Positions 1 through 11,560 of a stretch of 64,000 bases of DNA are shown here, in pieces. The notes below the pieces were generated by a model. That model was not told where the DNA came from and did not search any database. It was given only the letters and a program-made list of their open reading frames with translations. The stretch's first letter is position 1. Every line of letters begins with the position of its first letter. The translations under genes and the position numbers were made by a program. The DNA is taken from positions 364,701-428,700 of the forward strand of contig VWYX01000655.1 of the NCBI GenBank assembly GCA_013396525.1, written 5' to 3'. Origin of the DNA: Chaetorhynchus papuensis (taxonomy: Eukaryota; Chordata; Aves; Passeriformes; Rhipiduridae).

Positions 1-715
1 GAGTATCTAGGCAGCTGAAGTGGGGCTTAGGCAGGATACAGATACCAAACACAAAATTGCCTTTTTGTCATTTCTTTCTTGAGACTGCTCCGTAAGAGGG
101 ATGGCAAAATCTCTGGCAGGCCTCTGGCCTCCCTCATTTCTGAGTCAACTTCTTTAAATGAGCAGACTGTTAAGTGTCCAAAATATCTGTAGTCAAGGCT
201 GAACAACATGAACTGAGAAAAGCCAAACTTCACAAAAGATATTGTCTTGTGTATATTAGCCAAAAATTCTACCCTTGCTTGCTTGAAATCTGTATTTTAT
301 TTAGTTAGTCTACATGAATATGTGGTTATGGCTGCAGCATGAAAATTCTGGTAACAGTCTTTATAACAATGAATGCCCTGGCCCAAATATTTTCCTTTAT
401 GTCACTGAAATTTCTGATAATTAATTTTGACACCTTGTATTAAAATAAAAATAAAGAGCCCTTACTGAGGTTCTTGAGCCAAAAATGTAGCATAACACTC
501 AGAGAAGCTTGAAAATTTTCCAGAAGACAGGTTTTTTTGTCAGAAAAGGTTGCCCTGATTTTACCAAATGGAAATGTTTCACAAGAATCTCATTGAAAGT
601 TTGGCACTTAATTGTAAATACAACATTTAATTTTAGATTTATTGGACTGTCCATAAATTATCCTGTTCTGGTCTACACCATGAAGACCTCAGAGTTTTGA
701 ATTGAAATGCTGAAT
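1..715. other. Non-coding AT-rich DNA, no gene seen
   Basis: The segment is AT-rich, with an A/T run near 440-456. Open frames on both strands stay below 80 codons and none resembles a known protein. I see no repeat family here that I can name. It is probably intergenic or intronic. Confidence 0.6.
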
Positions 716-1000
716 GACAGAGGTGGGAAGGTGAATAAAACCCTCTCTTTCACTTTCACACAGGACAAGAACACCTAGCACACGTCAGGCTGAGAGCAAG
801 CAAAAGGAAGCTCTTTCACGTGTGTTTAAGCTGAGGATGTCCTTCACACAACACGACAAGAAAAGTTCATGGGACAAATCTTATGTGTGCTACTAAATAC
901 AAAGACCCTAACCCCAGCACAGAAAGTCTCTGAGCCATGACTCCTAGACAGTATTCTGATGAAGAATTGCTATTTGTTTGCTCTTTGATGTGTGGTACAG
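716..1000 (+). mobile_element. Old CR1 LINE fragment, 3' non-coding part
   Basis: The order of short blocks matches the 3' part of an older sauropsid CR1 subfamily. These are a 'ggacaagaacacc' block, then 'aaaaggaagctctttcac', then 'cttcacacaaca', then 'ctactaaatacaaagac', then a 'ctgagcc' block. The match is diverged, with small insertions and deletions, and no terminal octamer repeat is visible, so both ends are approximate. CR1 is the dominant non-LTR retrotransposon of birds, and most copies are dead 5'-truncated 3' ends like this one. The family call rests on remembered consensus order, not on an alignment. Confidence 0.55.
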
Positions 1001-3268
1001 GATTCCTGGTTCAGGGCAAAATGAGCCTTTAATCTTATGTTTCCAGGGAAGTAGAAGTGAGCTTTCTGACTGGCAGCAGAGTTTTGTTTCCACCTGAATA
1101 TTTTCTGCATGTTCTATCTTGATGTTTTTCAGGACAAAAAAACCACCCCAAACAAATACCACACACACCTACTCACCCACACCCCCAACATTCAGAGGCT
1201 TTTATTACAAAAGATTGACAAAAGCTTTTTTTTGACAAAAACCCCCAACCTATATTAAATTTCAAGTTTGGGATACACTTAAAAAACATAAAGGAGAAAA
1301 TAATGAAGCATGGGAGAGAAATTTTAAGCTCCTTTAAACTAGGCAGTAACACAATCAAGGCAGTAACACAACGAAACAGACTTTTTTTCTTTTCAGACTA
1401 TCACTTTGCTTGTAATTCATTAGTTATTTCAGTAGTTATTTCTGCAAAGTCTACCATGACTTATGTGATAACACAAACAAATTCAATAACCAGGCTGATC
1501 AGGGTTTCTGCTCTCTAAGTTTGTAATCTGAAAGAATTTAGATCAGGTGTACTTTTGAGAGAATGGTTTCATCCATTTTGCTCAAGGAACCAAGAGAGTC
1601 CAGAAGCATGAAAATTACTTAGCTAGGGTCAAAATCTAGAATGGAGATGTCATCTTTAATTTTTAATGCCCTTGGCTTTTCCTATGGGCATAAGAACAAT
1701 GTTTTACTCTTTTGGAAAATCTATTTCTTATTATTTTAATGTAAACTTTAGAAAAAAGCAACATGGTTAATCATTCAGTGATTAGGTATGAAAACTGTTA
1801 GAAGGAACCTTTCCAGTTTATTGAAACATTTGTTAACTACCATGCAAAGATTTACTAGCCTTTTAAAAGTATGATTATTTTTCCAGGATACTGGAAGCTC
1901 TTTTAAGATCTGTTACAATCTAATATGCAATTCTTGTTCAGCGAGTTTTCACAAAGTATTAAGCTATTTATCTTTATGCTAAGCCTGGCACGTATATGTA
2001 GCAAGCTTGCAAGTTTTAGGCTGTCGTGAATGTTTCTTGAGAAACAGCCTTGGACAGAAGTAATTTTTCTAAATTAAATAAATACGTTGTTTCTGATTTT
2101 CCAAAACACCCAGAGGAACTAGTTCACATTCTAGATCAATGGCCTGCAAAATTTCACTTTGAAATATGATGATGTTTTTTTACATAGTGAAGCACAAAAT
2201 ATCTCTGGGAACAAAGAAACTCTGCAGAGGATTGGGTCCTGCAAACTTTACTAGGTCACAGCAAGTTTTCCTATTGATTTTGATGGTGTTGATTATCTTC
2301 ATTTTCATGTCAGCTGACAGTCAGGATGGAACACTATGCACAGGTGTCTGTACAGGCAGTATTATTTCGCAATTAGCTTTCCAGGATATTTGGACTTCCA
2401 AAGAGAAATGGGGTTTATCTGTTTTCTTAGGAAAAGGAAAAACCCAGCCCTCTAACAGATAAGGACTTATGAGGGTCAAATTCCAAATCATTTTAGACAT
2501 AATCCCCAAATCCTTTTCTGCGTTGTCAGTTTGTATAAATGGAGCTCAAGGCTCGAAGTTAGGAAGCACAGGGGTAGGAAATAAAACCTTTTGAAGGCTC
2601 TGGCCTCTGTGAAGACATTAACTCAAGTTGGGCTGGGAGCTCTGGGTACACCAAACCACTGTGGGCACATTTCAAAGACACTGACTGAAACCTTCAGGAA
2701 TCATTTGAGAGATATAGATTTAAATGAGGTCTTAGGGATAACAGCTTCGTTATAGAAGGGGGACAAGAGTGTTACAGAACTTCTATCTCCTCAATACCAT
2801 TGAGGTATTAGAAATGAGAAATAATTGAAGCATTAGAAATGAGAAGGCACAGATGTGCATATGGAGAGCAACAGCAGCCCTAAATTCAACTATCATTTTA
2901 TACCATGCAAAAGCAGCAAGGAATGGAAGGCAGAACGGGCTCCAGAGTGTTCATGACTTTTGCTGTTTGCATGAAAATATACATCGCTTCAGCTTAAATC
3001 TCTCTGGAAGCAGGACTTTGTCTCATGTAAGCTTCTTGTTAGCTTTGGCAATAGCTGCACAACTATCTCTCCTCTCAGTGCTCTGTCAAAAAAAGGTAAA
3101 TTGTATGTGCAAGAAGAATTGGGTCTGCTCCACAAAGTGTTATCCATAGAAACAGAGTCAGCAAGTCACACAGATGTGCTCAGAAAGGCTATTAGATCAT
3201 CAGGATTGATTTCCCAGGACAAAATAGGCCATGATTTTGTTCAGATTTGTTTGGGGGTTTTTTTGGTT
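1001..3268. other. Non-coding DNA with small local repeats
   Basis: No gene is recognised. An A/C-rich tract lies around 1134-1190. An imperfect 21-bp direct repeat occurs at 2800-2820 and 2825-2845, sharing 'attagaaatgagaa'. Open frames of about 100 codons at 2166-2462 and 2853-3149 have ordinary non-coding composition and no recognisable domain. Confidence 0.55.
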
Positions 3269-3296
3269 GTTGTTTGTTTGTTTGTTTGTTTGTTTT
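3269..3296 (+). repeat. (TTTG)n microsatellite
   Basis: About six uninterrupted TTTG units follow a short G/T-rich lead-in ('ggggttttttt', 'ggttgttg'). This is a simple tandem repeat that could be polymorphic in length. Confidence 0.9.
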
Positions 3297-3597
3297 AAAT
3301 TAAGTTAGTTCCATATCACGTTTTCTACGTGGAGTTTCTCTGAATCACAGTCTTCCACATAGACATCTAGTCTCGCAGTGAAGGTTTTTGGGCCAAAAAA
3401 TTGCTTCAGCTTTCCAAAACATTTTCTTTAGTTGTACTTTTCTTCAATTTAGTCCCAGAATTTCTTGTGATGAAGGAACGTGTGGCACATCCAAGTTATT
3501 TATTCGTCCTCTTTTTGATCAAACTTTTAGGTCTTGCCTTGTGCAGAATTTTTTTTTACAGCACTGGAATATTTCTTCCTGGCTCATTTTTTTAACA

Positions 3598-3765
3598 TCT
3601 TCTCCAGTTTTTCAACATCTTTTTATAAATATGGGATGACCAGAATTGTGTATGATGTTCCAACATCTGTGTTCCTGCAGTTACGTACAAATGTGAAATT
3701 ATATCTGTATTTCCAGCCATATTGATTGGCAATATTTTCTCATCTATTATTTCCTTGTTACAGTT
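3598..3765 (-). mobile_element. Old CR1 LINE fragment, antisense
   Basis: Read on the plus strand, the text runs 'tctccagtttttcaacat', 'tgggatgaccagaattgtg', then 'atattttctcatctattatt'. This is the antisense of the ancient CR1 3' region. In better copies the same order appears as a block reading 'gaccagaactg...cagtattc', then a 'tattatctatccctttc' block. Divergence is high, so this is an old inactive relic. The boundaries are approximate, and the preceding T-rich 250 bp may belong to the same element. Confidence 0.5.
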
Positions 3766-5459
3766 GAGTGTAAAAGTTTCTGTAAAACTTCCTTTTTCCC
3801 ACTGAAAAATGCAAATTGAAAAAGACCAATGCATTTTCTGAAAGAATGTTAAATTTCTGAAATTATTACAGCTGAAAACATGCATTTTCATATATGCATG
3901 GGTACAAGGAGAACCTAAAAAATAGCTGAAAAGTATTGGGTTAACATTTTAAAAACTAAGTTTTTTAATTTTTTAGTCTGAAATGTTTAATTTCGAAATT
4001 TGCTTCAGCTTTATTTTAAGAACATTTTATACTTTAATACCAAATAAAATATTTCTATGGGGGTCAATTAAAGTAATATCTTCAATCTATTGTGGGGTTT
4101 TATTAAGTCATCAATCTAGAACTTTAAATTAAATCATTTAAAGAATGGAATTGCAAACTGACTCGGAAAGACTTCTATTCTTGATTTTCACTTTGTTTAC
4201 TCTATTTTTTTTTCTTAGAATTTCTCTCTGATGAGAGAACCTCTCATTACTTTTTTTTAGTTACCTATTTGCCTTGATGAATCCTGCACAAAGTCAGTAC
4301 CTCATGTATCTGAAATTATCTTGATACACTAAAATCTATTAAGCATCTCCTAAATATAAGACCAATACACCAAAGTTTACCTCAGATATATCTTCCTCTG
4401 GAACAGGTGATTTTTAATAGCCTCTAGATATACTGTTCTGTAATACTCGTGTGAGCAGCACCTAACTCCTTCTGCTGTTTGTGGAGTGTCTCATGGAATG
4501 ATTTATTTCAAACGTCACTGGCTACATCTTTAAAAGAACTTTTGCCATCTCTAAACAATGAAATTCCTGTAGGAATTCCTCATAGGCTTCTTTTTCTTTC
4601 ATGATCCACCTATACAGTTCTACAATGGAAAGACGGTCATTTAATAGACCTATTTATTTCCCTGTGGCTTTACTTTGTGTATTACTTTTCCACATTGCCA
4701 TATTCATGTCTGCATCATCTTTTTCCTGCCACATCTTATATATTATCACTACAGTTCCTTTATACCTAGTTATCTTTCTCCTTCTGTGTCTTGTTTGTGG
4801 AATTGAAATGCTCTGGTCCATGCAGTACTTGTCTTCTAAAAAGCATTATTCCTCACCATGTTTTTCCTGGCTTTTCTTTCTGATCTCTGAAATTTGCAAG
4901 AGCCTGTCTCCACTTATAATTAAAACTGTCCTAGTATTTATTCTCTGTAAAATTCTATTAAGCATTCTTTACCTGAACATGCTAAACCAAAGCTTTTAAT
5001 CTTGTACTACCAGCATAACTGCACACAAAGCACATGGTTCGCAAAAGTGAAATGCTTGAGATAAAAAGACAAGGATGCAGTAGTTTCAAAGTTAGTTCTT
5101 TTCATCATGTCAGCTTTCTGTGGCAATGATTTGGGGGTTTGCCTGAGCATGTATTATTTAAGGAGCTCATTGCAGTCATTTAGGATGCCATCACCATTCC
5201 ATGCTCAGTCCTGGCTCTCTTGTGCTGACTGATGGGACTAACAGCCGCAGCCATGGCTGCACAACACACAGTCAACATCCGCTCTTGGGTTTGGATTTCG
5301 CTTAACGTGCCACTGGCATGAGTGGATGCTGCCAGACTGAGACCATGCTATAAAAAAATAGGATTGTTGCCACTGAAGTGTGATTTAATTGCAGAGGAAG
5401 AGCACTTGAACAAAAGCTAACTTTATTGACACTGGTGGGGAAAGCCCTATTCTGTGGAG
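3766..5459. other. Non-coding T-rich DNA
   Basis: The segment is AT/T-rich. It holds a 132-codon plus-strand open frame at 4601-4999 whose translation is very hydrophobic (many L, I, F). That is what a pyrimidine-rich strand gives by chance. I see no start context, domain or splice structure that would make it a gene. Confidence 0.55.
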
Positions 5460-5712
5460 CTGAGTGAGTAAATGGTGGTTAAAGTAGCCTCTAACAAGAA
5501 GGATCTTAGTACTTAAATAATGGGATCATGGGGTCATATGAAATCCCCTCTAAGACGGCAGACTCTTTATATAAATCATGAGAGCATAATCTCTCCAAAA
5601 AGCACAAATAACAAAGAGGGCTCAGTACATAGATGGTGGGTCCACAGGTCACTCAAGTTTAAGTCCCTTCTAAAAAAGGGGAATTCAGCACCTAAATACT
5701 GAGAGAACAGTG
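5460..5712 (+). repeat. Degenerate tandem repeat (decayed minisatellite-like block)
   Basis: Related strings recur. 'cttagtacttaaataatgg' (about 5505) is followed by 'aaatcccctctaag'. 'ctcagtacatagatggtggg' (about 5622) is followed by 'aagtcccttctaa'. 'ttcagcacctaaatactg' (about 5684) is a third partial copy, and 'gagtaaatggtgg...cctctaac' (about 5466) may be a fourth. Spacing between clear copies is about 117 and 61 bp, consistent with a unit near 60 bp with one copy eroded. The family is unknown. Confidence 0.4.
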
Positions 5713-8700
5713 TCATTGTGTGCCATCATTACAATAAGGAAATTATTTTTAAGATGGAAGAAGCAACCCCTTTTGCTTCTCTGTGGAAGCCTGTCACTAA
5801 TGCCGTGACATACATTTTTAGACACATACACAGCAAGGACTACCGTGCCTATTCCGAGAGGCTTCCTGAGACATTGTGACTTTATTGGCTTCCATTCTGT
5901 GTGCAGATGTGTCCCTTCTACCCCAGACTTACACCAGGCACGTGGTGTCCCTGCTGTCTCGCTGCCTCCCTCCCTTGTCACGTTGTCCCTCCCTGCTCAT
6001 TGCAGGGATTGCAATTGCAAGATTGCACCCTTGTCCTGATGCGCTGCACCCACAGCTTTTTGCAAATGGTCCTGACTCCATCATGTGGCAGCTTTTATGT
6101 GGTCTGAAATACTGCCAGTTGCCCTGGCCCAAGGCACAGTGACTCTCAGAGCCCTCGCAGGACTATCTGGAGATAACACACTACTTCCCAGTGTGATGCA
6201 TGAAGACTGGCACTTCAGCAAAAAACAGCAGCTGAATGGGACATGGAGGGAGATGTGGCCTTCCCACAGTGTTTATTCAAAATCAATCATCACTTCCTTT
6301 GAGAGCACATCAAAGATCTGGTGTGGATGTGCCATTTATACAAGTGGAATACGTTGCACATAACTTCTGTGCATTATGGGCCAAGATGCAATGTGGCCTT
6401 AAGGGAAGATGGCTCTTCCAGGGAGTTATGGGCTGCTGGGGCCTCGGTCCTGGGTCTTTCCCAAGCAATGCTACCAAGATCCTACAGAGTGCTATCCAGA
6501 CCAGTGAGCCCCTGGTCTAAACCCATTCCGTTCATTTCTTCTGAGAGCTCCAGCCTGTTTTTAGAGTGTATTTGTAAGAGCTAAGGGCTCTTGTCTTATC
6601 CCATGAGTCATCTTTCTATGCAGACTATCACTTCAAAGTGAGACAGCATTATACTATATTTGAAACATGTTATAATGTAAGAATCAGATTATGCACAAAT
6701 ATTCTCCCATAAAATGATGCGTTAAGTGTTCTATTGCATGCTTGCAAGCAAAACATTTTATTAGGTTTTCATACGTAATGCAGTTATGTCTGTGTCCATA
6801 TGTTGCACTAAGGGGAAGAAGAAAAGCTCCCATAATGAATGTACGCACATCTTCAACTCAAGCAGGCCCACTTACAGAGATGTAAATCCCACTGAGGAGC
6901 ACAAGTCTGACAGGTCTTTTATGTCTTTTGCTCAGAAGAAGCACATCTTCCTGGTGTGAGATCAGAGGGATGCTTTCATCTTGAGCAGCAGTTATATTTT
7001 ACTGAAAGTAAAATAATGCTCTGTGCTTAACAGGGCTCTGTGTCATTTGGACTATATGACTATGTATATTTCTGATAAAAGTGTTGTCTTCGTTTAATCC
7101 AACAAAGACAACTGCAGTTAAAAGCAAAGTTTTGCACCATTAAAGTAATGTTGGCTTGTATTCTGATCAGGTAACAGGTTTGCACAGTTCTGGTAAAATA
7201 GTACTGTTATTATACGTATATGCATGCATGGAGTGAGTGTGTGTATGCATGTGCATATATAAATGGTATTTATATTCTCTTCAAACCTATGCTTCTAAAG
7301 AGAGACTGATCTGGTTGTCCAAGATGCTGAGAAACTCTGAAAACACAGGTCACACACATACTTACAAGATTTCTGCTGCTTGATAAGGCCTAGTTCCGAA
7401 TACACTGCAATCAAGAGCAAAATTTTTGGTCACTTCCCAAGTACAGAATGAGGCCTGCTCTCCAACCACAGCTGAAATATCTGAGTAAGCTTTGCTAGAG
7501 CAGAAAAAACAAGAGGGGCAGGCAAATTTTCAGGTTAACTCCACAGTCACAGGAAAAAGAGCCGTTCCTCTCCAGGAAAGGGAAAATGCAGGCTTCGGTT
7601 CAGTGTGCAAATGTGTGTGTAGCATCTCAGGGTGTCAGTCCTCACCGTGGGTTGATGTATGTTTCTAAGTATTCGTTCGGATGGGGACTAATTACTGCTG
7701 GTTTAAATTACATTAAATGGCTGTGGGTGCAAGGGCTTACTCAGTGATTAAAGAGATGAAAAGAGGCACTCACAGCCTGGTTTTACTTCAACATTATTTT
7801 TCATTATATTCCATGTTTGCTGTGCTTGTGAACATTCCTTGTAAGGAGTGTTTTTGAAAAAAACCCCCACCTGTTTGAAAAAAACCCAACTTTCTATGGG
7901 TGGAAATCAGTGTGGCTATGGGCCTTTCCATTCCTCCAGAGCAGTACAATCTTGAGGAAGGTACAGAGTTGCCTGGATCACAGTTGTGTTTTGGTAGAAA
8001 CTTGTCTTTTTCCCCTTTAAAAGAAACTTAAGGGCAAAATTTTGTAGCTGCATTCGATTGTATGTCAGAAAGGTGCACTGACCCTGCTCATGTTGCCCCT
8101 ATTTCTGGTCCTTGAACAGGCCATCTTGTCATGATGTGAGAAGTTCTGGACCACCAGTGATTTTAGGGTGAAGAGATGCAAATACTGAGATGATGCAGAG
8201 CTGAGTCTGGTCCAAACAGCTGCAGGAATTACTTCTACAGCATTAAGTTTAAAGCATTTTTGTTGCCTATGTCTCTAATATCTGACCAAGCTTATGAGCT
8301 TATTTTTTTTGCCCAGCATAGGGTCAGTCTCCATTCTTACCCGAAGAGTGTATTAAACACATCTCCTGGCAATCCAAAGCCATGGAATCCAACATCCCCC
8401 TATACTCCAAGAAAAGGTTTTATATCAAATTCCTTCAGAAGTTTTAAAACGTTGTTTGGGGTCTTTTAGTCGTCTGCTTTCAATAGCTGTATTTTTTTGG
8501 CATGTTGCACCTACATTGTTTCAAACTTACTTCTTATAAAGACCGGCCTGTGATGTGCTTAAAGGATGCTGTATAAATTAATGTAAGCCGTAAACCATTT
8601 CAACAAACATTTGCTCTTCAAGGCCAAATCAAACTCAGGAGAGGCTGACAGTAAAAGGAACACCCAGGAGGGTGAGAGGAGAACCACGTTCATCCTACAG

Positions 8701-11508
8701 CGGACCATTTCTGGTCATCACCAGCAGCCTACGAGACACCAAGGCCCACCAGCCCTCTTTTGTGAGCAGAGGAGCCCCTGCCCCCAGCTTTGGGCTCCTG
8801 TTTCACTTCTTGGCTGTGCTCACAGGGTGTGGGGCAAGGGGAACTGAAGGGACAAGAAGGAGCCCAACCTCGGCAGCGCTGGGACAGAGGGAGCATGTTG
8901 GCACACGCCCTCCTGCCTCTCCCAATCTGATGTGCAATTTTCAGGCACAAAACTATTGTTTTGTTTGCTGGGCCTTCTACGGTGGCTGGGCCAAGCTTCC
9001 TGCTAGGAGCCAGGATCTGCAACCTTATGAAAGTTGCAGGACCCGGCAGGCTGCCGGTATTTTCAGCTGGACTGAGCCCAGAACAATTTTATTTTCATCA
9101 GAAATGTTCCCTGGACCTACCACATGTGCAAGCATATATGAAACCACCAAGAAGGCTCCCTCCCCCAGCTATCTTATTTAGCTAAAATTCAGCTGCCCAG
9201 CAGAACTGTTTCTTATCCAAGCCCTTAGAGACGGGAGAGGAGTGGAGAGATTTAATTATAATCTTTCTGTCCCTGAACCTCCCACAGTACATTAATGTTT
9301 TTCATTAGCCGAAGCCAAAACCTTGCTTTATAAGCTGCGAGAGCTGTCTTTTAAAAAATAGATCCAGCATTAAAAGAGTTCTGAACGGCAGTAACAGCAG
9401 CGTAACCCTCATCCACAGGTGTGGGAGATTCGCTGGAGGATTGCTGGTGGAGAGGCGACTTTTATTTGAAAGACATCTGATTCCTATTTCTGTCCACTGG
9501 CTGATTACGCCTCACATTACAACACTTCTGTGCCCACTGACAATTTCAGTCCAAATGAATGAGAGAAAAGACTTGACATCCAGGAGCTCTGGATGATTTT
9601 TATAAGTATCCAGATGTTTAGACTTTTATCTGAAGCTTATCCAAAAAAAAATGAGGCCACTCCCAGGGGCAGCTTGACAAATATCCTCAGTCATTTATTC
9701 TGTGTGTAGGTCTACAGCAGACATTCATACGGACATATCACTGGAGTAGGTACATCTGTTAACCTCAGTGGTATGCAAATGCAGGAAAATGAAGAATTAC
9801 GATTTTGACCCACAACTGCAATATTATTTGAGTGTTAAATCAGTGTCTTATATTGATGGAAAGGTTCTGAGGAAATATGACTTACTTAATTGTCATTGCC
9901 TTACTGAATACATAAAGCTGATTTTTCATCTTTGGAAAATCAGAGGTTTTTTCTGGTACCTTCCCAGAAGGTGACTACCCTGAGGTCAAAGAGCACTATG
10001 AAAAAGATGGAGCTTGGCTCCTCACAACACTTGATACTCTATTCTTTTTCTTTTTTTTTCAGCAAAATATCATTTTTCTTCTCATTCCCTTGCCCTTTGC
10101 CAGCTTCAATGGCATAAACAGGCAAATAAACCGCAGCAAATTACTAGGGTGGCTTCAGGGGTATTTGTTTTATCTGGTAGCCCTTGGAAGCTTCAGGCCA
10201 GTTGTGCCGGCTCTGTACAAACACTGAGTGTGGTGGGAAATCCCCATGTGTGAAGAGCTGACAGGCTGTGTGGAGGGAAGAACACAAGCAGCAGCATAAC
10301 AAATACCTGTCTGGTCAATAAAGGACAAGTGAAAGGGCCATGGGATTACATGGATTATAGTCCTTGGTTACACAGATTAACCAGGCAATTAAAGGCAGCA
10401 GGAATAATAAACATCTTTCCAAGAGGAGCTGCTATTGGGCTGTAGGCTGAATGTAGCCATTCCAACTCTAAACTGGTTTTGCCATAAACAAAAAAGCACA
10501 AAAGCTGAAGGAGAGGGAGAAGGTCCTGGAAGTGGTCCCACAAATGGGACATGTTTTCCTTGATTCCTCAAGAAATTTTATACAGTTGACTGGGGTATTT
10601 TTCATTTATATTTTGATGGTTTCTTATCTTACATTTTAATAGGAAATCTGCTGAATGTCTAAAATGCCTTTTGGCAGTCAGGCCTTTTGTTGCTGATCTC
10701 CGACTTAAAAACAGTTTAAGTTATCAAGAAGCTTTGGTGTAGATCTGGTGTAGTTGGTTGGTTCATTTGGTTTTTAAATGTTTTCTTTTGGATCACTTTT
10801 AATCATCACTTACATTGCACGTGGCCATTTATGCATTGACAGGTTGATGGGGACTTTAACGTACATAAAACTTTCTCTGTCAGGACTTATGCCTCTCTGT
10901 CAGATTTTATCCTGCAGTAGAGAGGGTTCATGTACAGTTGCTGACAGATAAAATAAGCTCCTCCAGCAGCTGCAGCTCTGCCTCCCACAGATTTTTTTTT
11001 CTGCTCTGATTCTGTGTCCCCAGCTAAGTGTTGAGAAAGCACAGGGCTGTGCCGGGGCAGACAGGCAGGAGCACAGCACCAGACCTGCAAGAGGGACAAT
11101 GAGTTAGCCACATTGAGGCCCGTAGTGCAACACTAAATGTCATCTTTCTTTAGCCCCAGCTGCAGGAGACAGGTGACAGCAGGTAAACTATTCTAGTCTC
11201 AAGAAAAGCGCATTTCCAGCCTGGATTTCTGCAGGGAAAACCTAAAAGGCAAGAAACATACTTTTAAAAAAGATTCAAAGTCATGAATCACATAAAAACT
11301 GAAAAAGCTCACAGATTTTAAGTCTGTCCCATGATCTTAAGGACCTGAATCCTGAATTTGAAACTCTTGGGTTTCAATATGAGAACCTGTGCTGTGTTGT
11401 GTGGTTCAGAAGGCAAAGCACTAAGGTTTCTGACAAGCCTGGTACAATCATCTAACACATGAGGTATGCAGATATTATATCTGATATGAAAAGATGCCCA
11501 GCATCTGT
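5713..11508. other. Long non-coding stretch
   Basis: No gene is recognised. An alternating purine-pyrimidine tract of TATG/CATG/GTGT type occupies roughly 7203-7262. At 9190-9420 there is an AT-rich block with homeodomain-like words ('ttaattataatc', 'acattaatg') beside less AT-rich DNA. It has the look of a conserved non-coding element, but conservation cannot be judged from one sequence. The ORF cluster at 8611-9185 is a locally GC-richer patch with overlapping frames and no family match. Confidence 0.5.
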
Positions 11509-11560
11509 AATTCACACAGAAGCCAATGGAAACTGCACTCAGCTCTGAAGGATCAGGCCT
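11509..11560 (+). repeat. Ancient sauropsid interspersed repeat fragment
   Basis: The block 'ttcacacagaagccaatgg' followed by 'aactgcactcagctctgaag' and 'gatcaggcc' matches a short repeat I recognise from bird and turtle introns. In that repeat a 'gaagtcaatgg' word is followed by a 'cag...ggatcaggcc' word. I do not remember its database name with confidence. It is short and old. Confidence 0.35.

Noticed and set aside
4601..4999. 132-codon plus-strand ORF resembling a multi-pass membrane protein
   Set aside because: The hydrophobicity follows from a T-rich strand. There is no family, no splice context, and an AT-rich non-coding setting.
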